From: Leuctra nigra
Taxonomy: Eukaryota > Arthropoda > Insecta > Plecoptera > Leuctridae
Direction of reading: 5' to 3'
DNA: 64,000 bases
Assembly: GCA_934045905.1 (NCBI GenBank)
Contig: OW203773.1
Coordinates: 17,285,246 to 17,349,245, forward strand
Position numbers and translations under genes: made by a program. Below are positions 32,401 through 43,089 of the stretch, in pieces. The notes below the pieces were generated by a model. It did not search any database, had not been told where the DNA came from, and was given only the letters and a program-made list of their open reading frames with translations. Every line of letters begins with the position of its first letter. The stretch's first letter is position 1.

Positions 32401-33267
32401 TCCAGGAATTCCCACCGTTCCTGTGCCTTTTGGAGTGATCCCAACGGCAGCTTTTGGATGAGCGTCGGGAATTTTGAAAGTCGGGGAAAAGTCAATCAGT
32501 CGATCTCCTACTATTTCCAGCTTCGGAGCTATTAAGCTGATCCAGGGAGCTGGTCCTGAGAGAGTCAGGTTACTAGTGACGTTGCTGGGATTGTAATTGG
32601 GAATGTAGCTGACGTCGGCGTCAAGGAAAATCTTGTGATGTGATCTTATGTCTGCTGAGAAAGTACTTCCATTACAGGCGTTAATCGCAACCACCTCACT
32701 GAGCAGAACAAAACTTCCGTTGACATTTAAGACATTATTAGTACATGTTATCGTAGTAGGTACTTTTAATGTTTGATTAATTACTTTGTTCAAGCGGTCA
32801 GTCATTTCATCATTCAAAGTAACATTAAGAGACTTTTTACTAACTTTTATTTTGCTAGTTGTATTCAGTAAATGTATGAACTCGATCAATGTATTGTTAT
32901 ATAATACAAGTCCTTGTGTCATATTAAATTCACCCCAATCACTTAGGTTTGCAACATTGTAAAGGCTTCTATTACTTTGGATTGTGTACGATGACATTGC
33001 ATTGTAGATTCCCACCAAGATTTTATCAAAATGTTTATTTTCCCTAAGTGCTTTTGCAGCTTCCCTGTAATTTGCTGTCTTTCTCGTACGAGTTCGGTTT
33101 CTTGTAGTTGAGGTGATGGTGCTAGTTGATGTTGATGATGTTGATGTTGAATGAGGTATTGATAACTCGGTACTTGTAGTTACCAGACAGTCACCGAGGT
33201 ATATCAGCAGGAAGTAGATGATAATCTTTAGGAACCAGCTTCCTTGCTCACTAAATCTAGTGGCCAT
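29410..33267 (-). CDS. Secreted glycine-rich family protein, copy C (1285 aa)
   Basis: Function unknown. The start MATRF is chosen because GTTTACTTTCAG on the minus strand ends 6 nt upstream, exactly as in copy D. The open frame further upstream is antisense to a retrotransposon fragment. Residues 11-28 are a signal peptide. Residues 30-62 are Ser/Thr-rich. Residues 86-122 carry the family module (GIYNAMSSY, SLYNVANLSDWG, TQGLVL). Glycine blocks lie at about 275-297, 317-336, 397-415 and 435-454. YTFQW is at 470-474. From 540 on the protein is helical and charged, with one hydrophobic segment near 718-742, a CTEC pair, NPFYEWK, DIVHLGDSRLRC and LSPFASWRM. N-glycosylation sites are numerous in the first 500 residues. 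The reading frame is complete. Confidence 0.85.
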   Translation of the reverse strand: MATRFSEQGSWFLKIIIYFLLIYLGDCLVTTSTELSIPHSTSTSSTSTSTITSTTRNRTRTRKTANYREAAKALRENKHFDKILVGIYNAMSSYTIQSNRSLYNVANLSDWGEFNMTQGLVLYNNTLIEFIHLLNTTSKIKVSKKSLNVTLNDEMTDRLNKVINQTLKVPTTITCTNNVLNVNGSFVLLSEVVAINACNGSTFSADIRSHHKIFLDADVSYIPNYNPSNVTSNLTLSGPAPWISLIAPKLEIVGDRLIDFSPTFKIPDAHPKAAVGITPKGTGTVGIPGKPGLTGPGAILLIVKDMINGNDLSISANGGQGGPGQTGGDGGVGKPGMFPTISNVLTYNDSYNPAVQNGSDDLTAKNIEFRSINLIVNTVAVVPNSTMNYYILYTQEGIGGNGGDGGVGGLGGLPGTIQVIQFEGKQSVSLEQVNGSRGDDGVGGEGGLGGPNGGQLIASYVVTGSDDLNYTFQWISVDQDSDRDPPSGKAGETGINDANITDPLPVVPITFFHQVVFSFKSSLLDAIKSKEFQTEDQREFFYHLNNDTRIADILLPIHTTKSLFVDFKYLYDNANKLRDVYNLRLLPFYQSMLLNIRAYVELPRADEKSEDMRYMQKFIYTAALSLVRSVSQEGILVFNIQEYLQGVIDNINILKTSLRIDKLKETKEKYISGVVEKMTHAQKLISGNMYEELDKIKKDVYAQAQGSGEENMKSSVIGTRLVDIVEYCTGLCVFFAGAAEAVINSKTKLFKPQSIPVPISSFEKLNQMTREKCLELIKRIDRYLILAKDFSTLKEKNSELSEIKKSLSAGKISKAELSKANSKIEHILTEAMRDSDKTVAHIAECGLNAIIYGIEQYNSTDILQSAISKSVKETAQLKSAVDKYDKELSESLKPKAGGSKPDVSDVKLVQMNWKVTSRIQDIKRDAERVAGKGKSGMVKKLMRHLEEAITAIISLMQKIKQYQDNIELFDHIATVSCTECNEKEYRNGPNNESINELDHMTRGLEIKYLYAEAIRAYKQIVFPFAYENMENIKTLEAVDKKDTLENIIKTTLASLKYMDEHITSDRIHINSLQDTPLMKSENDIENPFYEWKKEKNNETLWDMLSGKEVDLYADILDGFHEDAIKFQNIELYFRTSDEALQSKFSDIFNEFLVDIVHLGDSRLRCANKFYEITSNPVNIIFSNRKTNSSEHYEENKLYNMLKKSDPILSPFASWRMKIHCTQDQPECDVDDLATFRGEVDLLLIGRGSYLAADSEYCENPLEKYYVEDIITTDRFNTQEDEDNIK

Positions 33268-33304
33268 GACAACCTGAAAGTAAACGAACATTTTTACATA
33301 ATTA

Positions 33305-33720
33305 TTGTGCAAACTATTTATGGTCCAGTACGGTCTTTCAGGAACACTGGTCCTGGAAGGAACGCAGGAAGCGAACCGCATCGCCAGTGGGGGATTGAGT
33401 TGAACATCCCTGTCATCCCAGCGAAGGAAGAACTGACCCCGGGTGGTGACCTGCCCTATGCAGTGTGGAGAACGCTGAACCGCATGAGATGCAAGACCAA
33501 CCTGCAGAAGTGGGGCTTCCTGCCAGCCGATGCAGATATCCTGTGCGATTGTGGCGTTGTGCAGGATCCGCTTCACTTACTGAGTTGTCCTCTACTAGAC
33601 CATCCTTGCAGTTGCACAACAGAAGACTTGATGCAAGCAAACGACAAGGCTAACGCCGCCGTTAACTTTTGGATTTACACCGTCGGACACGGAAATCAAT
33701 CAGTGTAACCTGGTTTCTAT
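33305..33720 (+). mobile_element. 3' fragment of a non-LTR retrotransposon
   Basis: The plus-strand frame ending at 33708 reads LPYAVWRTLNRMRCKTNLQ, KWGFLPADADILCDCG, QDPLHLLSCPL and ANDKANAAVNFW. The pattern of Arg-rich start, CDCG, HLL and CPL is the C-terminal zinc-knuckle-like region that ends many insect non-LTR retrotransposon proteins. The fragment is 5'-truncated and lies within the presumed 5' intron of gene C, 30-40 bp from its splice acceptor. Confidence 0.75.
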
Positions 33721-34519
33721 TGAATATTGCATCTTCGTCATGCTTATTGTCATTGACTTAAGTCGGGATGTATTATAGAACCTGGGTATCTGAGTGCAAG
33801 TCCAGAGCTTTCAGTCAGAGCAGCCACTGCAGCATAGCAAGATTTTCACAGTAATTTTGTGCAAAATCCCAACCTTCTATCTTTGTTACCCAATCGACTT
33901 GATTTTTAATAGAATACTTATAATATAATGACATTAAAAATATATCAAAAAATTTAAATAATAGCATAGCATAGCATAGTAATAGCTTAGATTCAAGTAC
34001 CCATTTTTATAAAGAATTTTTCATTTATATTTATTTTATTTTAACGGCTATGATTCAATTAAAAAAAAGTTTACTGTGTCTCCTTACAGAGATTTTATGA
34101 TCTTTCAGAATATTCCATCGGTTTTTTGAAAATGTTGCTACAAAGTCTTGAAAAAAAAATTGACATATCAAGCTGTATCAATTGAATAGACACAAAATTA
34201 AAAATTTACAAAGTACAAACCAAAGTTTTTTTAAATCTATCCATGGTTAAAAATTAAAAAAAAAATCGGCCACCCATTTCGTCTCTATAATCGTATTCAA
34301 AATATGTGTCTGCAACAAGCAGCAAAATCGCTCGCGCTTGCCGCTCGTACGAATGGTCACGAATACGATGACGATGCCGTTTCTAAAGCTATTCTATGAA
34401 ATGCATATTGCATTGCACTAATATTATATTGAATTCACAATAATGGATATTTTTCATATTATGACGTGTTGTCACAACTGTATGTCCATTAAAATACTCA
34501 TCAGAATTAATATAACACC
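33721..34519. other. Intergenic between the head-to-head genes C and D
   Basis: No gene seen. A short ATAGC-type tandem run is at 33963-33985. CAGCAAAATCGCTCGCGCTTG at 34318-34338 matches the end of the TTAA-flanked MITE family at 43939 and 61493, so a truncated copy lies here. Promoters of C and D must lie in 33.3-37.0 kb, but I cannot place them. Confidence 0.45.
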
Positions 34520-34895
34520 AATATATACCCCCACCGAAGGCTGCCACCTTATCGCGGTGGTGGGGTTGGTGTTGGCCAATGATCCATTGCAGCTACGCCG
34601 GCGAGCATATGCTCATGTGTAAGGGCTACCCATGCCGGACAGATCAGTGGTGAGGCCTAGACAAAGAGCAGCCTGGGTCGGTCTAACCATGCCCTCCCTT
34701 GAATTTGCAGTCCCCTCGGGCCGGCCTCCCCCCTCGAGATGGTGATCCTCCTGAAATCGGGTTCCGCTGGCACGAATCCTCACACCCCCCGGTCCGTCCC
34801 CATTCCGGCCTGGCCTTCCCACCAGTGCAGGACTCCCCCGGATTGGGCCCGTTAGGTCGACCCCTCCCCATGTCCTCCACTTATATTAAACAAAG
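34520..34895 (-). repeat. GC-rich dispersed repeat, copy 1
   Basis: Inverted relative to 50885-51262. Both share the words GGCCGGCCCGAGGGGAC, GAGCATATGCTCGCCGGC and the hairpin-forming CCACCACCGCG...AAGGTGGCAGCC end. The GC content is far above the surroundings. It is probably the terminal part of a non-LTR retrotransposon, but no protein is visible. The open frames here are a by-product of base composition. Confidence 0.75.
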
Positions 34896-35425
34896 TTAAA
34901 AGTAACTTCGGTGCAAAATGACCTAGATGTCGACGCACCGTAAAACCCAAATATTCATCATTCATTCACCTCTGTTAAAATTACATTTTCAAATGGATCT
35001 AACTCAGAAAATAATGTGGATAGCCTAATTAATGATGTTTTACTTGGAATCAGAGCAATTACTGACTATTAAATAACGAAACTTGTTTGACACTTACTTA
35101 ATGTTTGTCGTATTACTTCTTATTTATTTCTTCTTCTGCAACTAGAATGCTTAATCTCCAGTGAAGGCAGGCAAAGTGAACGAGAAAATACGATATGGAA
35201 TTTGAGATTAGGAATGTCATTAGTGAATTTAATGTTGATTACGAATTGTTTTATCCAATTTATTTTAATAACTGTATACATTTTTATTATAATATTGATC
35301 AGATTAAAATATTAAGAGGGTAAAGGAAAGACGTAATCATAATGAATGCAAATGAAACCTTTTTAAATCACATCCAAGAACATGTAAATAATAACTCAAT
35401 ACATTTTCTTCTTTTTAATTCTTAA

Positions 35426-35806
35426 GACGGCTGGGTAGTGAGTTTGACCTTGGAGATTTTTTTAATCGATTTTTATCAATATCCTTTACCAATGCAATTG
35501 TTAGCAGAATAAGGCTTTGTACGAACATTCAGAACAGTTCAATGAAAATAATTCCATAGCTTGGAATGGTTTATTAGATTTTCTTTGTTCTACAGACGTT
35601 TAGTGCCCGAAAATTAGTAAAATTATGGCACTAAACATCTGCTGGACAAAATAAAACTAATAACTTATTTCAAACTATGAAATTATTTTTATTGAACTGT
35701 TCTGAATACTCGTACAAAGCCATATTTTGTTAACAATTACATTGGTAAAAGATATTGATGAAATCGATTAAAAACTCTTCGAGGCCAAGCTCACTACTCA
35801 GCCCTC
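35426..35806. mobile_element. 381-bp foldback MITE, TTAA target, copy 1
   Basis: The ends GACGGCTGGGTAGTGAGT and the complement of GAGGGCTGAGTAGTGAGC are flanked by TTAA on both sides (35422-35425 and 35807-35810). The element is one long palindrome (AATCGATT, TTTACCAATG, GGCTTTGTACGA and TTCAATGAAAATAA with complements). A TTAA target is the signature of piggyBac-type transposition. A second full copy is at 63558-63940. Confidence 0.9.
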
Positions 35807-36749
35807 TTAAATTATTTCTTTTCAGTGATGATATTTAATTTTCAATCCATCTACGTAGTATCTTCTTCACAATTATTAAGCGAGCGACTCATTTTGACTC
35901 TTTTGTCACGGACATTGTTGGCACCCTTGAGGTCACAATTTTTCTCCGTGAGCTGAAATTTTGCATGCATGTAAAGACTGAGATTTTAACAAAATCCTCA
36001 GATTGGTGATTGAACGGATTTAAATGAAATTATGACGTGGAACGCCCAGAGATGGTCCGAACATTGTGTAAACAAAATTTCAGCGCGATCGGAGAAAAAC
36101 TGTGACCTTTATATAATATCAAAGTAACAGAAAAAAATTCAGAGATCAGTGCTAAAATACCAAAACCAAAAGAAGTCGCTCGCTTCGCTCGCTCAAATGA
36201 GCAAGTATGTGCCAATGCAACAGAAAATGTTCTCGAAAATTTAGAATCCAACACGATGCAGAATTCTCACATTCTACCGACTAGTAGAGGAAGAACCTTA
36301 AGTACTTCGCATTAATGCGAAGTAGGCCGAAAATGCAATTTGGATACTAGTGTAAAAGTAGCTCAAGACAATTTATATATTTTAGTAATTTTAACGGCAT
36401 GTTGGAGTGTAAGCTCCACTTGATTAATGTAGTCATAAAATAAATATTGTATAAAATAATTGGCAATCAACAATAAGCTCTTTTAAAATTCTCCAGATCT
36501 CAGCTCTCGCATCGTGCATACTCGTTCACTCTTCTGGCATTCACTCGGTCAGCATCAATACTGAATAAGAAGAAATTTACAGCAATTACATTAAGTAAGT
36601 AAATTATAATCAACCCTAAAGTGCCATCATAGTAAAATTCTAAAAGTCTATTATTTAGACTTGTATACCTATTTGATAGCTATTTAAGAAACAATATTAA
36701 TCTCTTTGGTTGGTGATGAGATAAGAACGAGTCGTTGTTATTGAGTCGA

Positions 36750-36950
36750 GTCTTCAGAACAGATTAATGAAAATTATTTCATATCTTGGAATGGTTTATT
36801 ATTCATATTTTGACCTACAGACGTTAAGAGTCTGAAAATTAATACAAAATATGGCACTAAACGTTTGTAGGGCTAAATAAAACTAATACCCCAATACAAA
36901 CTACGCAATTAATTACGTTGAACAGTTCTAAAGTCTCGTACAAAGGTGGA
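36750..36950. repeat. Truncated inner part of the same foldback MITE family
   Basis: CAGAACAGATTAATGAAAAT, then ACAGACGTTAAGAGTCTGAA and TGAACAGTTCTAAAG, follow the order of the middle of 35426-35806, but the outer ends are missing. Confidence 0.65.
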
Positions 36951-37034
36951 GTCCAAAAGAGGTTCTAGAAGAAGTCAAAGCCTGCAAGAATTCATAATAT
37001 TGAAATTGAATTGTTTGTTTACTTTCAGGTTGTC

Positions 37035-40000
37035 ATGGCCACTAGATTTGGTGAGCAAGGAAGCTGGGTCCTAAAGATTATCATCTACTTCCTGCTGATA
37101 TACCTCGGAGAATGTCTGGTAACTACAAGTACCGAGTTATCAATACCTCATTCAACATCAACATCATCAACATCAACTAGCACCATCACCTTAGCTACAG
37201 GAAACCGAACTCGGACAGGAAAGAAAATTAATAACATCGAATCTGCTAAAAATGTCATAAATAAGAAACATTTTGATAAAATCTTGGTGGGAATCTACAA
37301 TGCAATGTCATCGTACACAATCCAAAGTAATAGAAGCCTTTACAATGTTGCAAACCTAAGTGATTGGGGCGAATTTAATATGACACAAGGACTAGTCTTA
37401 GATAACGATACATTGACCGAGTTCATAAATTTACTAAATTCAACTAGCGAAGTAGAAGTAAGTAAAAGGTCCCTTGATGTAAGTTTGAATGATGAAATGA
37501 CCGGCCGCTTGAACAAAGTAATTCATCAAACATTAAAAGTACCTACTACGATAACATGTACTAATAATGTCTTAAATGTCAACGGAAGTTTTGTTCTGCT
37601 CAGTGAGGTGGTTGCGACGAACGCCTGTAATGGAATTACATTCTCAGCAGACATAAGATCACATCACAAGATTTTCCTTGACGCCGACGTCAGCTACATT
37701 CCCGATTACAATCCCAGCAACGTCACTAGTAACCTGACTCTCTCAGGACCAGCTCCCTGGATCAGCTTAATAGCTCCGAAGCTGGAAATAGTAGGAGATC
37801 GACTGATTGACTTTTCCCCGACTTTCAAAATTCCCGACGCTCATCCAAAAGCTGCCGTTGGGATCACTCCAAAAGGCACAGGAACGGTGGGAATTCCTGG
37901 AAAACCAGGACTTACGGGACCAGGAGCAATTCTATTGATAGTGAAGGATATGATAAATGGGAACGACTTGTCGATCTCGGCTAATGGAGGACAAGGAGGT
38001 CCTGGACAAACTGGCGGTGATGGAGGCGTTGGCAAGCCTGGCATGTTTCCTACCATCAGCAATGTTTTAACTTACAACGACTCGTACAACCCAGCCGTAC
38101 AGAATGGATCGGATGATTTGACTGCAAAGAATATCGAGTTTCGATCAATCAATCTCATTGTCAATACTGTTGCGGTCGTTCCAAACTCTACAATGAATTA
38201 CTACATCTTGTACACTCAAGAAGGTATCGGTGGAAACGGAGGTGACGGTGGAGTCGGCGGACTCGGCGGATTGCCCGGAACAATTCAAGTGATTCAGTTC
38301 GAGGGCAAGCAGTCGGTTAGTCTGGAGCAAGTGAATGGCTCACGTGGTGAGGATGGAGTAGGAGGCGAGGGTGGGCTTGGAGGTCCCAACGGTGGCCAGT
38401 TAATCGCATCCTATGTAGTTACTGGTTCTGATGACTTGAACTACACATTCCAGTGGATAAGTGTCGACCAGGATGCTGATAGGGATCCGCCTTCAGGCAA
38501 AGCTGGCGAGACCGGTATCAATGATGCAAATATAACAGATCCCCTGCCAGTCGTACCAATCACTTTCTTCCATCAGGTGGTATTTTCATTCAAGTCTTCC
38601 TTACTGGATGCCATCAAGTCGAAAGAGTTCCAAACTGAAGATCAGCGTGAATTCTTCTATCATTTGAGTAACGACACTCGAATTGCTGACATTATTCTAC
38701 CGATTCATACAACCAAGAGCCTTTTTGATGATTTTAGATATTTGGATATTAACTCTTATTCTCTTGAAGAAGATCACAAATTTCGACTTCTCCCGCTATA
38801 CGAGTGTATGCTAAACAATATTAGGAAATATATAGAAACACCGAAGTCAAACGAGGTCAGTCCAAAGCATCAGCGTTTGCAGAAGTTTATTTTCACAGCG
38901 TCTCAGAGCTTGGTTTATGGATTGAAGAGAAGAGGCAGTCTTGTGATTGACATGGAATCTTATTTAGATTCAGTATTGGAACAAATCCCTCGTCTTCAAA
39001 ATGACCTAACTGCTTATGGTATCATCAATAAGACTAAGAATTACAAAGATAGTTTTAATCTGAGAATACAAGAAGCTAAGGAACTTGCATCTAAAGATAT
39101 GAGTGCTGAAATACAAAAACTTTTAGATGAGATAGAGGAACAGATACAAAACTTAATTAAAGAGGTAGAAGAATTGAAGGAAAAGCTAAAGCATGATATA
39201 AAACTTATGGAGGAGAAGAAAGCAGAACTGGAAAGGCGTCTGGCAATTAAGAAAGCAATTAAGGCAGCTGCTCTTATTGCATCAACTGCATGTAGTTTTA
39301 TTCCAATTGTAGGAGGTGCCATGTCTACTGGTATTAATTTGGCAGCCGAAATTGCAGTAAATGCAGTAGATAGCCAACCGATTGCCAAAACACCAACTCC
39401 TATCAACTTACCTGACGGTGTTTCAGCTCAATATGAAAGAGATCTGACATCTGAAACCGTTGACACGGAAAGCCGAATTGATATAATTAAAGAAAAATTA
39501 AGCACCATAGAGTACAAAAAATTGCAGAGTTTATTGAGAAACATAGTTCTAGAATCGAAAATGACGCGGACGCAGGAATTGACGCATTAGATAAATTAGA
39601 AACGAGCTATTCAAAAAAATATTGCATGGAAAAAGCTCTAAAAACAGAGATAAAGAATAGCAAAAACAGTTTAAAAAGTAGGAAAAAGTTCGGAAAATGC
39701 TTGGGTGTGCTGGCAGCTGGAGTTGAATTGATGGGAATATTAGGCGAAGAAGATCCAGAAATAGGGCAAATAAGTGAGCAAATTCAACAAACCAAAAAAC
39801 AAGTAGAACAACTTGATAAATTCCAGGACATGGTACAAGACAAGGTAGTACCAGCTATGAAGAAAATGCGTAAAGGTTTGAAGCATTTAGAAAATCAGAT
39901 GGAAAACCAAACGGCTGTTGGACTCGTCATGTCGGATTGGAAGGTTTCACAAATGATCACAGACATGGAAGAGCAGTTGGTTTCGGTCAGTGAAGGTTTC

Positions 40001-41092
40001 AAGAGTCATGAAGACTTTAAGCACTTGTTTCATCAACTGATAACAGGGTTGAAAACAACGAACGCACTTTACACAATGATTGACGAAATGCATGGAAAAG
40101 TAAAGATGGCGGAGGCCATCACCGCATTGAATTGTAAAGAATGCGACGGCTTGGAATGGAAAGGAGATGATGCGGAGTCCAAAATGATTCAAGAAATGGA
40201 TAAACGAACGAGAGCGTCAATTGTGAAATTTGAGGTAAAAAGCGGGATTGAATCTTTCAAGCAGTTCATCTATCCTTTTGCCGAGTCAAGCTTAGGTCAA
40301 TTCGATATTACAGTAGAACTGGAAGAAAGTCTGGACCTTAAGAAGTTGTTAGCGTCAACTAAAGAAAGACTTGATTCTTTGAAGAAAAAAGTTCACGAAA
40401 ACAAAATTCAAACGGTTCCATTATACACCGAATATATCCACTTAAAACACTATGGAGAAACGAATCCTTTCTATGAATGGAAGAATGAGGATGAGCAGAA
40501 GACGATTGGGGAACTGTTGTCAGGGCAAGTTGTCAGACTGTATGCTGATATTCTTTCCGGCTCGCCAGAAAGCGCGGTGAAGTTCAACAGAGTGCTTGCC
40601 TTCCTCAAGGCTACGGACAGATCGATACAGACCGAGTTAAATGAAGATATGAAACAATTCTTGTGGCAAATCGTCCATCTGGGAGATTCCCATTTCCGAT
40701 GTGGGGACAAGTTTCATGAAATCACGAGTGAGTGTGTTGAGATCCGACACAGTTCCGTAACTGACGTCCTACAAGAACCGCGAGACTTCAACGCAATCTT
40801 TAACAAACTGAGCGACAGCGAACCGATGCTCAGTCCGTATGCCACGTGGAGATTCAACTTAACCTGCGTCACTCAGAACAAATGCAATTTCAGTGACTTG
40901 GCGAAGTACGAAGAAAACGTGAACTTGTTGCTCATTGGTAAAGGTCATCATGTTTCTAACAAATCTAACGTATGTGACGATCAGCTGGAGAAATATTATC
41001 AAGAAGACGTTGTCACAATGGAGAAGTACAGAATCATGACAGAAGATAATGAAGCGAATAAGACAACAGAAAATACTAAAAGCGAACTGTGA
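37035..41092 (+). CDS. Secreted glycine-rich family protein, copy D (one frameshift)
   Basis: Paralogue of copy C on the opposite strand. Acceptor TTTGTTTACTTTCAG ends at 37028 and the ATG is at 37035. The first frame runs to 39590 (851 codons) and the second, 39626-41092, holds the rest. The true frame changes in the six-A run at 39516-39521, consistent with loss of one base, either a recent mutation or an assembly error. The N-terminal 550 residues parallel copy C (signal peptide, Ser/Thr stretch, LYNVANLSDWG, four glycine blocks, YTFQW). The C-terminal region is clearly diverged. It has a coiled-coil-like Glu/Lys segment, then a hydrophobic stretch (AALIASTACSFIPIVGGAMS), then the shared NPFYEWK, HLGDSHFRC and LSPYATWRF motifs. 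Function unknown. Confidence 0.82.
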
Positions 41093-43089
41093 AGCAGTTT
41101 CATTCATTCTCTATTATATGCACATTTTATTACATACTTATCAAGATCAAGAAAATGTTTCAACACAACTCTAGAGTTCAGTTGACTTATTTAGGTTCGT
41201 TCTAATTAGGGTAGAGTCACCTTTAATGGACCACTTTTCACATTTTGATTTTGATCACATTTTGATTACGTCATGGCAAGGCAACAACCAATGACATTCC
41301 AAGAATGACTGTGTTAACTTATTTACTGGTTTCAGCAGAATATTGAAAAATTGGACTTTAGTTTGTCATATTTTTATATTTTAGTTATAATAAAATATCA
41401 TTCAGAAAGTCCTTTGTTGGCTTTGTCGAATTTTTTGAGAATTTCCATTTTATGTGCTTTTTGTACTTAGACTGAACAGGGACAAAGAAAATAGAAGGTA
41501 AATAGATTAAATCTTATTTTTAATAGGTATGGAAAAATTTTAAATTGGTATTTTTATGGTAGAGAGTTATTACAGAATGCAGATATAAATGTGTTGAGAA
41601 TATTTTTAACTGCACTTACATAAGCTGTTTATTTATTGTGAGATTTAAGAATGTGTTTTACCTACCAAACCAAAGCTATAAAAATGTAGTTAAAATGTAA
41701 TGTATAAAGTATTACACATGTGTTTGTTCTTGAAGCTATGAATCGAACGAATTAGTTTTAAATTGTTAATTTTGGACAGAGCTTTATGAAAGTTGTTATG
41801 ATGTTTGTAGCTTCATAAGTGGTAGATAGACTGTCATTGTTCTATACCTGTGGAATATGACTACAAGAAAATGTCTTACTAACATCAATAATTAAATGAA
41901 TATATATTATTTGCCTAGAATGAAATTATTTGTTACACTGTTCTTCTAGTCCCGCATTCAATTAAACGGTTCACTTGAACCTTTTAAAAGATAGGTATTT
42001 ATTGCGTCGCAGTATTTTTTAGTCTTGACTTATGTAGTCTCGTGTTCAAATTTGTCAAAGTTAATGTTCGCAGCTTTTGAACTATCCCTTTTAGCGTACG
42101 CTCTACCTATACTCTTTTGAACGCCTTGTCCGATTTTCTTCAAAATTGCACATATTAGAAAACATATAAATCTGTGTTCCCATGATCGAAAAAGTTTGAT
42201 TTTTGGTTTTGGTTTTTTCGCGGTATAGGTGCAAAAACCCCCCAAAAATAATCCAGTCTGACCCTCTGCAACAGGGGTAAAATCATGTTTTCTTTGATTT
42301 TTCAAATCATGGAGACAAAGATTTAACCTTTTTCTATAACCAGTAAAATTTTTATGATATTCAGACAAGCATTTTTTTTTAATGTAGTGGTATTCTTTTT
42401 ATGTTTTTTTTGGTTTTCAACATTTTAATTAAAATAATTCACTTCGTAGCAGATGCAACGTGCTGTTCACGATTAAACGTTATAAATGTCACATACTGAT
42501 ACAACCCATACCTAATGCATTTTCATGAATTGTTAGCATTTATTTTGTTCATCCGAATGGCTTCTAGGCAACTGACCTTGGAAAATAAATTTTTGCGAGA
42601 ATTATCGAGAAATAGGTACAATCATACATTCAGAACATAATTAAAGCTAGGGAAAGTAAAGGAAGGAGCAGAAAAGACCACATATAGATTCACTATAGTT
42701 TTTTTTCGTCGAATTACTCCATGTATTTTTCTGTATTGATCTGAATATTTGTATTTTTGGATTGGGAAAATCGGACTGACATTGAAAAGTTATGGCCGAT
42801 ATAAAAACTTTAATTTTGGACCCCCCTTTTGGGTTTCCTGAGTGTTTTGGGCATGTTCCGATAATTTTATTTTTACTTTTTTTGAATGGAAGTTTGCTTG
42901 GGCTGCTTGTAACAACATATAAAAAATAGCCTGTTATACGACGAAGAATCAAAATGGCCTACTTGATCCAGATAATTTCGACAGCTTATCAGCAAGAGTA
43001 CACATAAACATAAAACATAATATAACATATTAATCCCAGACACAGCATGCATTACATTATAATAACATTATAACATGCCTTAGTTATAA
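41093..43089. other. Intergenic, AT-rich, no gene seen
   Basis: 3' flank of gene D. Short open frames in 42030-42952 have low-complexity composition and are not supported. Confidence 0.5.

Noticed and set aside
34613..34899. Overlapping frames on both strands in GC-rich DNA (also 50857-51234)
   Set aside because: They belong to a dispersed repeat in two copies. The frames are not conserved between copies in a way that favours coding.
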